Notes: a model not told the origin generated them from the sequence alone. A stretch of 52,020 nucleotides of DNA from DYMC01 sp035406705 (GCA_964426675.1 CAYRRM010000021.1:1-52020); one strand, 5' to 3'. Positions 35,333-43,374 are shown, counted from the stretch's first letter. Translations and numbers: made by a program.

Positions 35333-36490
35333 ATGTTCAAAAGTTCCAAAAAGGAAAAAATAATTTATCTGGACCATAATGCAACTACGCCATGTTTCCC
35401 GGAAGTAATAAATACTATGCTCCCATTTTTTGTGGAAAGGAGTGCTAACCCGTCAAGTCCTCATTATTTGGGACGTGAATCTGCTTATGCGCTTGAAAAA
35501 GCAAGGGAAATGGTGGCAAAATTTATAAACGCAAGTCCTGAGGAGATTATATTCAATTCCGGTGGTACAGAAGGGAATAATCATGCTATTACGAAGGGTA
35601 TTGAGATAAGAGGTAAAACGGAAATTATATGCAGTGAGATAGAGCATAGTTCTGTCTTATCAATTTGCAAAAATCTTCAAAATAAAAATATTAAGGTTAC
35701 ATATATTCCCTGCGATAAAGATGGGATTGTAAGAACAGAACTACTTGCGAAAATCGCAAGCGATAATACATCTCTTATATCAGTAATGTTTGCCAATAAT
35801 GAAACTGGAGCTATTCAACCTGTAAGAGAAATTGCAGATATAGCCAGAAAAAAAGGAATAATTTTTCATTGCGATGCTGTTCAAGCTGCCGGAAAAGTCA
35901 AAATTGATGTAAAAGAATTAGGTGTTGATTTACTTACATTATCCGGGCATAAATTTTATGGTCCTAAAGGAGTTGGAGTTCTTTATATTCGGAAGGGAAT
36001 TAAATTGCCCCCTTTACTTTTTGGTGGAGGACAAGAGAGAAGATTACGTCCTGGAACAGAAAATATTCCAGCGATAATTGGACTTGCAAAGGCTTGTGAA
36101 CTTGCAGAAAGTAAACTTACTGATTTTCAAGAACATTGTCTTAAACTTCGCAATTTGCTTATCGGCGAATTGAAACAAATATCTGGTATTCGAATAAATA
36201 CACCTCTTGAACAAAGTGTATGCAATACTCTGAATATATCCTTTAAAGATGTTAATTCTGAGGCTCTTGTTACAAGACTTGATATAAAAGGCATTTGTGT
36301 GTCGAGTGCCTCAGCTTGTGCTGGCCTCACTAAGTTTTCTCATGTTTTAAAGGCGATGAATTTGCCGGAAGAATACCTTTATTCATCAATTAGAGTTTCA
36401 CTTGGTTTTAGTAATACAGTTGAAGATATATTTAAGACCGCATCCATTATAAGGGAGACTGTCGAAGAAATTCGCAAATTGAGATTATAA
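35333..36490 (+). CDS. iscS: cysteine desulfurase, NifS/IscS family
   Basis: A PLP enzyme of about 385 residues that removes sulfur from L-cysteine for Fe-S clusters and thio-modification. The N-terminus IIYLDHNATTPCFPEV is typical. The PLP Lys is in LSGHKFYGPKGVG near 205-217. RRLRPGTEN is conserved, and the active-site Cys is in SSASACAG near 324-331. The frame is open to a TTG at 35273, but that region holds the divergent promoter and adds nothing conserved. No clear ribosome binding site is seen for the ATG at 35333. No IscU or IscR gene follows, so a role in tRNA thiolation is equally possible. Confidence 0.9.
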   Translation: MFKSSKKEKIIYLDHNATTPCFPEVINTMLPFFVERSANPSSPHYLGRESAYALEKAREMVAKFINASPEEIIFNSGGTEGNNHAITKGIEIRGKTEIICSEIEHSSVLSICKNLQNKNIKVTYIPCDKDGIVRTELLAKIASDNTSLISVMFANNETGAIQPVREIADIARKKGIIFHCDAVQAAGKVKIDVKELGVDLLTLSGHKFYGPKGVGVLYIRKGIKLPPLLFGGGQERRLRPGTENIPAIIGLAKACELAESKLTDFQEHCLKLRNLLIGELKQISGIRINTPLEQSVCNTLNISFKDVNSEALVTRLDIKGICVSSASACAGLTKFSHVLKAMNLPEEYLYSSIRVSLGFSNTVEDIFKTASIIRETVEEIRKLRL

Positions 36491-36644
36491 AAAAATATAA
36501 AAATTTAATTCTGTGTCTGAAAAAATTTTATATTATGGCACCAAATGAATAATCTTGTGAAGTTCAATGCAGTTCACACCGTATTTATTATCAACAGCTT
36601 AAAACTCTTACAGGCTGATTGAAGCGCAAAATTTAGGATAACAC

Positions 36645-36672
36645 TTGACAGGAAAGGAATTTGGTATATTAT
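36645..36672 (+). promoter_or_regulatory. near-consensus sigma70 promoter
   Basis: TTGACA (36645-36650), 16 bases, TATTAT (36667-36672). The start would be near 36679, with a leader of about 40 bases containing AAGGAG ahead of the ATG at 36720. The perfect -35 suggests strong expression. Confidence 0.7.
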
Positions 36673-36719
36673 TCATAACATTTAATATTTAAAAAACAAA
36701 AAAATAAGGAGAAAAAGCA

Positions 36720-37142
36720 ATGAAAAAGATGTTAATGGCTTTTGCATTGGGAGTATTTGCTCTGTCTTTATCTCTTTCACTTCTGGCGGAAGCGGGGCAA
36801 ACGGTAACGACAAAGCTTTCAGACTGGTGCACAGTAGAAACCCCTGAAAGTGCAAAAGTTGGTGATACGGTTGAAGTGAAGGTATCTTTACAAAATATAA
36901 CTGTGCCCACAAAGTTAAATTGCCATCTTCATTTTCTTAAGGAAGATGGAGAATATGGAGGATTTTGGGTCTATGCACCTCCAGTGGATGTAAATTCTGA
37001 AGGGACATTTACTATAAAGTTCAAATTAACAGAAAAAGAGAATGCTGCAAAAGCATCTGTAACTGTTTTTTTAGGACCTGATGGTGATTGGAAAAATAGA
37101 ACAGCTACTTGTTCTGGCGGAGCATTTCCTGTAACAAAGTAG
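36720..37142 (+). CDS. small secreted protein of unknown function, Ig-like beta fold
   Basis: A 140-residue protein. MKKMLMAFALGVFALSLSLS and AEAG form a clear signal peptide cleaved after Ala. The mature part of about 115 residues alternates as beta strands (VGDTVEVKVSLQNITVP, EGTFTIKFKLTEKENA, ASVTVFLGPDGDW). It holds three Cys residues and many aromatics (GGFWVYAPP), consistent with an Ig-like beta sandwich. I do not recognise a family. It is monocistronic, with a strong promoter and an AAGGAG site 8 bases before the start, so it may be an abundant periplasmic or surface protein. Confidence 0.72.
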   Translation: MKKMLMAFALGVFALSLSLSLLAEAGQTVTTKLSDWCTVETPESAKVGDTVEVKVSLQNITVPTKLNCHLHFLKEDGEYGGFWVYAPPVDVNSEGTFTIKFKLTEKENAAKASVTVFLGPDGDWKNRTATCSGGAFPVTK

Positions 37143-37221
37143 TAATCCAATATGCTAATGTTCTAATCTGTTTGTTTCCTGAAAGATACGAAAGTTACAG
37201 GTATTTTTTTTATAAAGTATC

Positions 37222-37263
37222 GTGATTTTTACAGAAATCACAATTTGTGATATTTTGTTTTTT
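37222..37263 (+). terminator. candidate terminator with two alternative hairpins
   Basis: GTGATTT (37222-37228) pairs with AAATCAC (37235-37241), and ATCACAA (37237-37243) could instead pair with TTGTGAT (37245-37251). A T-rich stretch follows (37251-37264). It lies about 80 bases after the secreted-protein gene and is probably its terminator. Confidence 0.4.
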
Positions 37264-37732
37264 TCGCATTTTCAGCCGAATGGCCACCCCATTAAAACCC
37301 TAACTTTTTGTTATCTTCAACTTGCGGTAGTTTTTCCAACAGTATAATCATTTGCTGTTGTAACTGAGTTCGTGAAATATGCATTTAAGTGCCATAGGAA
37401 AAAAATAATTAAAATTTAATTTACGAAAATTATTGTTCGTTAAAGAAAAATCAAATTTTTGGATAATTATATCTTGCCCAAATTGATATGCTTGTATTTT
37501 CTGATAACTCCAACTGTGGTTCAAGAAAACGTGACGCTTTTAGCTTTGTATTTGAAGTGTATAAAAAATCATATATTTTTTACAAAAAAATAGCTTTTTT
37601 TGCTAAAATCGATGGATAAAAAATTTTTCAAGTAATTTTTTTTATTATTTGAAAAGTTAAAAATTAGGTTTAATATATATGGCTTTTAATAAAAATATTT
37701 TTTAGTTTTGAAAAAAGTCGAGGAACAAACAT
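37264..37732. other. gene-free interval upstream of rpsP, possible decayed coding sequence
   Basis: A minus-strand frame of 30 codons with ATG at 37384 and TAA at 37292 ends LLEKLPQVEDNKKLGF. Further upstream on the same strand another frame without a start is open for about 45 codons (around 37445-37585). They resemble protein remnants but match nothing I recognise. The last 100 bases before rpsP are very AT-rich and would hold its promoter. Confidence 0.3.
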
Positions 37733-37978
37733 ATGGTAAAAATTCGGTTAAAAAGAACAGGTGGGAAAAATGAGCCTTGTTTCAGAGTTGTTGTGACTGA
37801 TATTAGAGCGCAAAGAGATGGAAAAGTAATAGAGTATGTTGGATATTATAACCCCATAAAGAAAGAAAGAAAACTTAATATGGACAGGATTGATTACTGG
37901 CTAGGAGTGGGAGCTCAACCTACTGAAACAGTTTCTGTAATGATTAAAAAAGAGAAAGAGCAAACGGTAAAGTCATAA
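37733..37978 (+). CDS. rpsP: 30S ribosomal protein S16
   Basis: An 81-residue small-subunit protein. MVKIRLKRTGGKNEPCFRVVV is the S16 N-terminus, where RLKR.G is universal, followed by DGKVIEYVGYYNP. It binds 16S rRNA early in assembly. A GTCGAGGAACAAAC leader precedes the start. It is the first gene of the rpsP-khpA-trmD-rplS operon. Confidence 0.96.
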   Translation: MVKIRLKRTGGKNEPCFRVVVTDIRAQRDGKVIEYVGYYNPIKKERKLNMDRIDYWLGVGAQPTETVSVMIKKEKEQTVKS

Positions 37979-38010
37979 AGAAATGCTCTAAAATTTCAAG
38001 GAGATGAAAC

Positions 38011-38361
38011 GTGGTTCTGAATAAATTGATGGGATTTTTTGGAAAGAAGGACCTTGAAGAAGGTAAAAATCTGGTAACGCCTTCGAACAATATTGAAGGG
38101 ATAGATAAAGTATTGTCCGATCTCGAAAATTTTGTTAATTATGTTGTTAGAATTTTAGTTGATAAACCGGATTCTATCAGGACATCTATAGAGAAAAAAG
38201 ATGATGGTTTAATTATTATTCGTATTAAATGTGAGGAAGATGATATAGGGAAAGTGATAGGTAAGAACGGTAAAACTATAATGGCAATGAGAACCTTAGT
38301 TGGTAATGCTGGAGTGAGAGCTGGTATAAAACTTACAGTTGAGCTTGCGGAGCAGAGATAA
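38011..38361 (+). CDS. khpA: KH-domain RNA-binding protein KhpA-like, with N-terminal extension
   Basis: A 116-residue protein. The single KH domain (about 40-114) contains the GxxG loop in VIGKNGKTIMAMRTLV. Relatives of about 75-80 residues lie between rpsP and trmD in many bacteria and bind RNA, often with KhpB. This one has about 37 extra residues at the N-terminus (MVLNKLMGFFGKK, then polar residues). A GTG start at 38011 follows CAAGGAG by 8 bases. An internal start is not supported by a ribosome binding site. Confidence 0.85.
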   Translation: MVLNKLMGFFGKKDLEEGKNLVTPSNNIEGIDKVLSDLENFVNYVVRILVDKPDSIRTSIEKKDDGLIIIRIKCEEDDIGKVIGKNGKTIMAMRTLVGNAGVRAGIKLTVELAEQR

Positions 38362-39069
38362 TTGCGTTTCGATATTATTACTATTTTTCCTGAATATTTT
38401 GACAGTCCTCTTAAAACAAGTTTAATAGGTAAGGCGCTGTCAAATAAGCTCATTGAAATAAATTTTGTAAATCCGCGGGATTTTACAAATGATAAACATA
38501 GAACAGTAGATGATGCTCCTTATGGTGGGGGGCCTGGTATGCTTATGAAGCCGGAGCCAATTTTTAAGGCTGTTGAGAGCGTAAAAACGCCAGATTCAAA
38601 AGTTATAGTATTAAGTGCATCTGGCAGGCTTTATCATCAAGAAGATGCATTTTGTTTATGTAAGGAAAAACATTTGATTTTGATTTGTGGGCATTATGAG
38701 GGAATTGATGAAAGAGTAAGTATTGGCATCGCTGACTATGAATTTTCTATTGGTGATTATGTTTTGCAAAATGGCAATGCTGCTGCGTTGGTTCTCATAG
38801 AAACTATTTCCCGTTTGATACCGGGTGTTATAGGTTTTGAAGAATCATACCGCAAAGAGTCATTTACTGAAAATTTGCTCGAATATCCGCAGTGGACAAG
38901 GCCAGAAGATTTTAGAGGAATGAAGGTTCCTGAAGTTTTATTATCAGGGGATCATGCTAAAATCGCAAAATGGCGCAAAGAACAAGCTATATTAAAAACG
39001 GCAAAGAATAGGGCAGATATATTTGAAAAATATAAAAAAATAAATAAAAAAAATGGAGAAATAATATGA
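38362..39069 (+). CDS. trmD: tRNA (guanine37-N1)-methyltransferase
   Basis: A 235-residue SPOUT methyltransferase making m1G37 in tRNA to prevent frameshifting. Diagnostic stretches are FDIITIFPEYFD, DDAPYGGGPGM near 50, VLSASGR, ILICGHYEGIDERV near 110, and SIGDYVLQNGNAAA with the knot. It starts with TTG directly after the khpA stop, with GGAG upstream, and overlaps rplS by 4 bases. The usual rimM gene is missing between khpA and trmD. Confidence 0.94.
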   Translation: MRFDIITIFPEYFDSPLKTSLIGKALSNKLIEINFVNPRDFTNDKHRTVDDAPYGGGPGMLMKPEPIFKAVESVKTPDSKVIVLSASGRLYHQEDAFCLCKEKHLILICGHYEGIDERVSIGIADYEFSIGDYVLQNGNAAALVLIETISRLIPGVIGFEESYRKESFTENLLEYPQWTRPEDFRGMKVPEVLLSGDHAKIAKWRKEQAILKTAKNRADIFEKYKKINKKNGEII

Positions 39070-39455
39070 ATATACTGGATAAAATTAATCAGAAAGAATG
39101 CACCAGGGCTAAGGCAGATTTTAATATTGGGGATACAATAAGAGTACACACTAAAATTATTGAAGGGGACAGTGAAAGGATTCAAGTATTTTCTGGTGTG
39201 GTAATTGCACGTAAAGGTAGTGGGATTAAGGAGACTTTTACTGTGAGAAGGGTTGCTTACGGGCAAGGTATGGAGAAAGTTTTTCCTTTACATTCGCCAA
39301 AAATAGACAAAATTGAAGTTGAACGTAGGGGCAAAGTTAGAAGGGCTAAATTGTACTACTTAAAGAGCAAAGTGGGAAAGGATTCAAAAGTAAAAGATTT
39401 AACTTTCAATAAAACTGCACAAAAAGAATCTCCTCAGGAAGAAACTAACGAGTAA
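39066..39455 (+). CDS. rplS: 50S ribosomal protein L19
   Basis: A 129-residue large-subunit protein at the 30S-50S interface. It shows FNIGDTIRVHTKIIEGDSERIQ, FSGVVIARKGSG, TFTVRRVAYGQGMEKVFPLHSP and RGKVRRAKLYYLK, all typical of L19. ATGGAG upstream serves as the ribosome binding site. The C-terminus has a charged tail of about 15 residues. It is the last gene of the operon. Confidence 0.96.
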   Translation: MNILDKINQKECTRAKADFNIGDTIRVHTKIIEGDSERIQVFSGVVIARKGSGIKETFTVRRVAYGQGMEKVFPLHSPKIDKIEVERRGKVRRAKLYYLKSKVGKDSKVKDLTFNKTAQKESPQEETNE

Positions 39456-39570
39456 AAAATAGATTGCATTTTTTTATATGTCTTTTAAGTAAATTTAACT
39501 AATACCGATAATTATTCATTTGATTCGAAGATTGTTTCATAAAAGCTATTTTTAGTTGAGAAGAAAGATG

Positions 39571-40497
39571 TTAGCCTTTTCTTTTGCTTCTTGAAAGGAG
39601 GAATTTTTCTAAGGCTTTATCATACGGGAGAGAAGGGTTTATTAGCCAGTAATCAACTTTATATTCCAGACAACCATATTTTATTTTTTTTAGAAAAGCT
39701 TCGAACTGATTTTGATATTCATTCCTGATGTACAGAGGATCTGTTTGAATTGAAAGATTTGTTTCGAAATCCTTAAATCTAATAGGTCTATTAAAGTCAA
39801 GAGACATTTCCTGTGGGTCTATTAGGTGGAATACAGCCAAATCATGTTTTCTATGCCGCATGTGTTGAAAACAGTCGAGTAGTGAGTCTAAATCTTCGGT
39901 ATAAAGGTCTGAAATCAGGATGATAAGAGCCCTTCTTCTTATTTTTTCGGCGAGAGAGTGTAAAACATCTATGATATTAGTTTTTCCCTTTGGGGATAGC
40001 TCTTTGATAATATCGAATATGACTTTTAGATGCGCTGGATTATTTTTTGCTGGAATATCGTGGGATATTTTTTCATTAAAACACTGGATGCCTACAGCAT
40101 CACCCTGCATTATAGCAATTTGAGCCAATGTAGCTGCGATTTTTTTTGCAACAATGATTTTTTTGATATTTTGATTATTTTCGAAGTTCATTGAAGAGCT
40201 TGAATCGAGTATAATATGACAACGCATGTTTGTATCTGATTCAAATTCTTTTACATAAAGTCTGTCAGTTCTAGCAAATACTTTCCAATCAAGTCTTGAG
40301 ATGTCATCCCCCTGAGAATACTTTCTGTATTGAGCGAATTCCACACTTGAACCTTTGTTATGGCTACGGTGAATTCCAGAAAAAGACCCCTCGACAGGGG
40401 ATCTTGCTCTTAGTATTATTTTTGAGAGTTTTGTGAGGACTTCTGGATCTGTTAACTGGAATGGATTGTTATTGTTGTTTACTTTCATATTCATCAA
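39571..40497 (-). CDS. DUF58 domain protein, MoxR-associated
   Basis: A 308-residue protein with the DUF58 core (IHRSHNKGSSVEFAQYRKYS then ISRLDWKVFARTDRLYVKEF) running into a von Willebrand A-like fold (CHIILDSSSSMNF, with the MIDAS DxSxS). Partners of MoxR ATPases, such proteins occur in cofactor insertion or complex assembly systems. No membrane segment is seen, so it appears cytoplasmic. It starts inside the moxR coding region with a 29-base overlap; in-frame ATGs at 40494 and 40488 are possible. Confidence 0.85.
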   Translation of the reverse strand: MMNMKVNNNNNPFQLTDPEVLTKLSKIILRARSPVEGSFSGIHRSHNKGSSVEFAQYRKYSQGDDISRLDWKVFARTDRLYVKEFESDTNMRCHIILDSSSSMNFENNQNIKKIIVAKKIAATLAQIAIMQGDAVGIQCFNEKISHDIPAKNNPAHLKVIFDIIKELSPKGKTNIIDVLHSLAEKIRRRALIILISDLYTEDLDSLLDCFQHMRHRKHDLAVFHLIDPQEMSLDFNRPIRFKDFETNLSIQTDPLYIRNEYQNQFEAFLKKIKYGCLEYKVDYWLINPSLPYDKALEKFLLSRSKRKG

Positions 40498-41506
40498 TGA
40501 GTCTACGGATTATATCTTCGCTTGTAATATTTTCAGTTTCTGCATGAAAACTAAGTAATATTCTATGAGATAGAACTTCTGGCATTATTGAATTGACGTC
40601 TTCCTTTGTAACAAGGTAATTTCCATTTAAGATGGCTCGTGCTTTTGCGCCAAGAATAAGGAATTGGACAGCACGAGGGCCAGCCCCCCAGTTTACGAGC
40701 GATTTCAGCCATTTTGGAGCTTCCGGGAGAGGTGGTCTTGTTTCTCTTACTATTCTTACCACATAATCATAGATATGTTCTGGGACAGGTATTTTTTTTA
40801 TTAGTTCCTGGTATTCAATTAATTCTTCTGAGCTTATTATGTGTTTAATGTTATTTACAAGTGGAGAAGGATTACTTTTTGCTATCATTAGTTCATGTTC
40901 TTTATCTGGATAATTCACTTTTATGAAAAACATAAATCTGTCGAGTTGTGCTTCTGGCAAAGGGTAAGTTCCTTCTTGCTCAATTGGATTTTGAGTTGCA
41001 AGAACGAAGAATGGTTTTACAAGTTCGTAAGTTTTGCCTGCAACAGTTATTGATTTTTCTTGCATTGCTTGAAGAAGTGCGGCTTGTGTTTTAGGAGGAG
41101 TTCTGTTAATTTCATCAGCCAGAATAACATTTGCAAAAACGGGACCTTTTATAAATTGTAAAAAACGTTTTCCTTCATTATAATCTTCTTGAAGAATTTC
41201 TGTTCCTATAATATCGGAAGGCATCAGATCTGGAGTAAACTGAATTCTGCTGAATGATAGATTCATTGTTTTTGCGATTGTATTTATAGTTAATGTTTTT
41301 GCAAGCCCTGGTACGCCCATAAGGAGAGCATGTCCACCGGAAAATATGCAAATAAGGATTTTCTCTATCACGTCATCCTGACCATAAATTACTTTTGCTA
41401 TTTCATTCTTTAATTTTGAGTAATTATCCCTGATTTTATTTATTTTTTCTACGTCGCTCTGAGTGATTTCATTTTCTACTTTTTTTTCATTCATGATTAG
41501 TTCCAT
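40469..41506 (-). CDS. MoxR-family AAA+ ATPase
   Basis: A 345-residue AAA+ ATPase with Walker A GVPGLAKT near 58-65, Walker B LADEINR near 128, sensor 1 ATQNPIEQEGTYPLPEAQLDRF near 163-184 and a helical lid (VNWGAGPRAVQFL). MoxR proteins act as chaperones for maturation of protein complexes, together with VWA-domain partners, here the overlapping DUF58 gene. An ATG at 41494 is an alternative start, with GGA upstream. The operon is divergent from the tRNA-Leu to rpoC block. Confidence 0.9.
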   Translation of the reverse strand: MELIMNEKKVENEITQSDVEKINKIRDNYSKLKNEIAKVIYGQDDVIEKILICIFSGGHALLMGVPGLAKTLTINTIAKTMNLSFSRIQFTPDLMPSDIIGTEILQEDYNEGKRFLQFIKGPVFANVILADEINRTPPKTQAALLQAMQEKSITVAGKTYELVKPFFVLATQNPIEQEGTYPLPEAQLDRFMFFIKVNYPDKEHELMIAKSNPSPLVNNIKHIISSEELIEYQELIKKIPVPEHIYDYVVRIVRETRPPLPEAPKWLKSLVNWGAGPRAVQFLILGAKARAILNGNYLVTKEDVNSIMPEVLSHRILLSFHAETENITSEDIIRRLIDEYESKQQ

Positions 41507-41626
41507 CTTTAGATTTTTTAATAAAATAAGTCATTGGATTTCAATTGGTTATTTATTTTTATCTTGCAAAATATATACTGGTAATGATTAAAAGCCAAAA
41601 AAATATAATAATTTTTTCTTCTATAT

Positions 41627-41654
41627 TTGATTTATTCTAAATATTGAGTATAAT
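41627..41654 (+). promoter_or_regulatory. promoter upstream of tRNA-Leu
   Basis: TTGATT (41627-41632), 16 bases, consensus TATAAT (41649-41654). Transcription would start near 41661, 38 bases before the tRNA. Confidence 0.6.
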
Positions 41655-41698
41655 ATATGCTCTTTTTTATTGATTGTGATAAAAAGGCTTGTTATTCT

Positions 41699-41783
41699 GC
41701 TCGGGTGGCGGAATTGGCAGACGCGCATGTTTGAGGGGCATGTGCCGCAAGGCGTGGGGGTTCGAGTCCCCCCTCGAGCACCA
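41699..41783 (+). tRNA. tRNA-Leu (GAG)
   Basis: An 85-base class II tRNA with a 7-bp acceptor stem (GCTCGGG with CTCGAGC), the anticodon loop TTGAGGG giving GAG, a long variable arm, a T loop starting TTCGAG, and an encoded CCA end. It reads CUC and CUU. Confidence 0.95.
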
Positions 41784-41845
41784 TTATACTTTGGTTGTTT
41801 GATCATATCAAGTAAAAAAAAGTTGAATTTTTTTTAAAAATAGCC

Positions 41846-41881
41846 TTGAATAGTTTGATTTATGGGCAATATTATCTGCCC
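41846..41881 (+). promoter_or_regulatory. candidate promoter of tRNA-Thr/tuf with overlapping hairpin
   Basis: TTGAAT (41846-41851), 18 bases, TATTAT (41870-41875). The -10 lies inside an inverted repeat, GGGCA (41864-41868) and TGCCC (41877-41881), which could bind a regulator. Confidence 0.45.
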
Positions 41882-41930
41882 GTTTTGTCTTTTCAGTGAT
41901 TTTTGAGATCTCTGATATTGGCAGACCGGT

Positions 41931-42006
<76 letters not shown>

Positions 42007-42067
42007 GAGTTAGTTGGAGTTCCTGATAAATTTTAAGGTATTATTAAAGAATTAAAAAAATAAATAA

Positions 42068-42097
42068 GCCCTTGAGAAGGGCGGAAAATCGCGGAGG
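42068..42097 (+). promoter_or_regulatory. hairpin and ribosome binding site of the tuf leader
   Basis: GCCCTT (42068-42073) and AAGGGC (42077-42082) form a 6-bp stem with a GAG loop, followed by GCGGAGG 6 bases before the tuf ATG. It may protect the mRNA end after processing of the tRNA or tune translation. Confidence 0.4.
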
Positions 42098-42102
42098 TAA
42101 AA

Positions 42103-43311
42103 ATGGCAAAGGAAAAATTTGAACGAAGTAAACCGCATGTGAACGTGGGAACAATTGGGCACGTTGACCACGGTAAGACGACACTAACAGCTGCAATTAC
42201 AAAAGTTCAAGCTGGAAAGGGCTTAGCTACATTTGTCAGCTACGATCAGGTTGCAAAGGCATCAGAATCTCAGGGGCGTCGTGATGCGACTAAGATTCTT
42301 ACAATAGCTACTTCTCATGTTGAGTATCAGAGTGAAAAGAGACATTATGCGCACGTTGACTGCCCTGGACATGCAGACTATGTAAAAAACATGATTACCG
42401 GTGCGGCACAAATGGATGGTGCTATACTTGTGGTTAGTGCTGTTGATGGTCCAATGCCACAGACAAGAGAGCATATACTTCTTGCTCGTCAGGTTGGTGT
42501 TCCTGCAATAGTTGTTTTTTTGAATAAAGTTGATTTAGTTGATGATAAGGAGCTTTTGGGACTTGTTGAAATGGAGATAAGAGATCTCCTCAACAAATAT
42601 GGTTTTCCTGGTGATACAACTCCTATTGTTTATGGTTCAGCACTAAAAGCATTGCAGGCTCCTGATTCAAATCATCCAGATGCCAAGTGCATACAGGAAT
42701 TGATGGATGCCATTGATTCTCACATACCAGAACCTGTTCGTGATATAGATCAACCGTTCCTTCTTTCTGTCGAAGATGTATTCTCAATTGAAGGGCGTGG
42801 AACTGTTGTTACAGGTAGGATTGAGCGAGGCAGAGTAAAGGTTGGAGACGAAGTTGAAATTGTTGGTTTGAGACCAACAACGAAGACAACCGTTACTGGC
42901 GTTGAAATGTTCCGTAAGGAATTGCAGGAAGGAATTGCAGGAGATAACGTTGGTTGCTTACTCAGAGGAACGAAGAAGGAAGATGTAGAAAGAGGTCAGG
43001 TTCTTTGTAAACCAGGTTCTATTACTCCACATAAAAAATTCAAGGCAGAAATTTATGTATTGAGTAAAGAAGAAGGAGGTCGTCATACTCCATTCTTTAC
43101 CAATTATCGTCCGCAGTTTTATTTCAGAACTACTGACGTTACCGGTACAATTACTTTGCCGGAAGGCGTAGAAATGGTAATGCCTGGAGATAACACCTCT
43201 ATTACTGTAGAACTTATTACTCCGATTGCGATGGAAAAGACAATGAGATTTGCTATAAGAGAAGGTGGAAGAACTGTTGCATCAGGTAGGGTATCTGAAA
43301 TTATTGAGTAA
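42103..43311 (+). CDS. tuf: translation elongation factor Tu
   Basis: A 402-residue GTPase that brings aminoacyl-tRNA to the ribosome. The G domain has GHVDHGKT at 19-26, DCPGHADYVKNMITG near 86-100 and NKVDLVDD near 141-148. Domains II and III are normal (GRGTVVTGRIERG; GGRHTPFFTNYRPQFYFRT). Switch I is abnormal: the usual APEEKARGITI segment reads SQGRRDATKILTI (56-68). Thr67 of the motif is kept, but the Gly and Arg of RGIT are replaced by Ile and Lys. The gene follows tRNA-Thr and GGAGG, and a strong terminator follows. The change is uniform with an intact frame, so the protein is functional. Confidence 0.96.
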   Translation: MAKEKFERSKPHVNVGTIGHVDHGKTTLTAAITKVQAGKGLATFVSYDQVAKASESQGRRDATKILTIATSHVEYQSEKRHYAHVDCPGHADYVKNMITGAAQMDGAILVVSAVDGPMPQTREHILLARQVGVPAIVVFLNKVDLVDDKELLGLVEMEIRDLLNKYGFPGDTTPIVYGSALKALQAPDSNHPDAKCIQELMDAIDSHIPEPVRDIDQPFLLSVEDVFSIEGRGTVVTGRIERGRVKVGDEVEIVGLRPTTKTTVTGVEMFRKELQEGIAGDNVGCLLRGTKKEDVERGQVLCKPGSITPHKKFKAEIYVLSKEEGGRHTPFFTNYRPQFYFRTTDVTGTITLPEGVEMVMPGDNTSITVELITPIAMEKTMRFAIREGGRTVASGRVSEIIE

Positions 43312-43337
43312 AAAGGATTTATTACTTTTAAAATATG

Positions 43338-43374
43338 ACAGAGAGCTACTATGCTATAAAGCTCTCTGTTTTTT
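43338..43374 (+). terminator. rho-independent terminator after tuf
   Basis: ACAGAGAGCT (43338-43347) pairs with AGCTCTCTGT (43360-43369), a perfect 10-bp stem with a 12-base loop, followed by TTTTT (43370-43374). It separates tuf from rpmG. Confidence 0.85.

Larger units (their letters stand above)
573..35757. repeat. dispersed palindromic 11-mer GCGAWWWTCGC, family of 15 copies
   Basis: Start positions of perfect copies are 573, 3182, 6116, 11816, 15841, 16249, 18723, 28859, 28988, 29895, 30017, 30509, 32736, 34712 and 35747. All lie in coding sequence on either strand. The usual extended form is TGCGAWWWTCGCA. The centre is AAA, TTT, ATT or AAT. Single-mismatch relatives occur at 1866, 19905 and 38955. 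No perfect copy was found after 35757. Confidence 0.85.

Noticed and set aside
41621..41806. A 61-codon minus-strand frame over tRNA-Leu
   Set aside because: It runs through the whole tRNA and its promoter, and its Gly/Thr/Cys-rich middle is the reverse complement of the tRNA.
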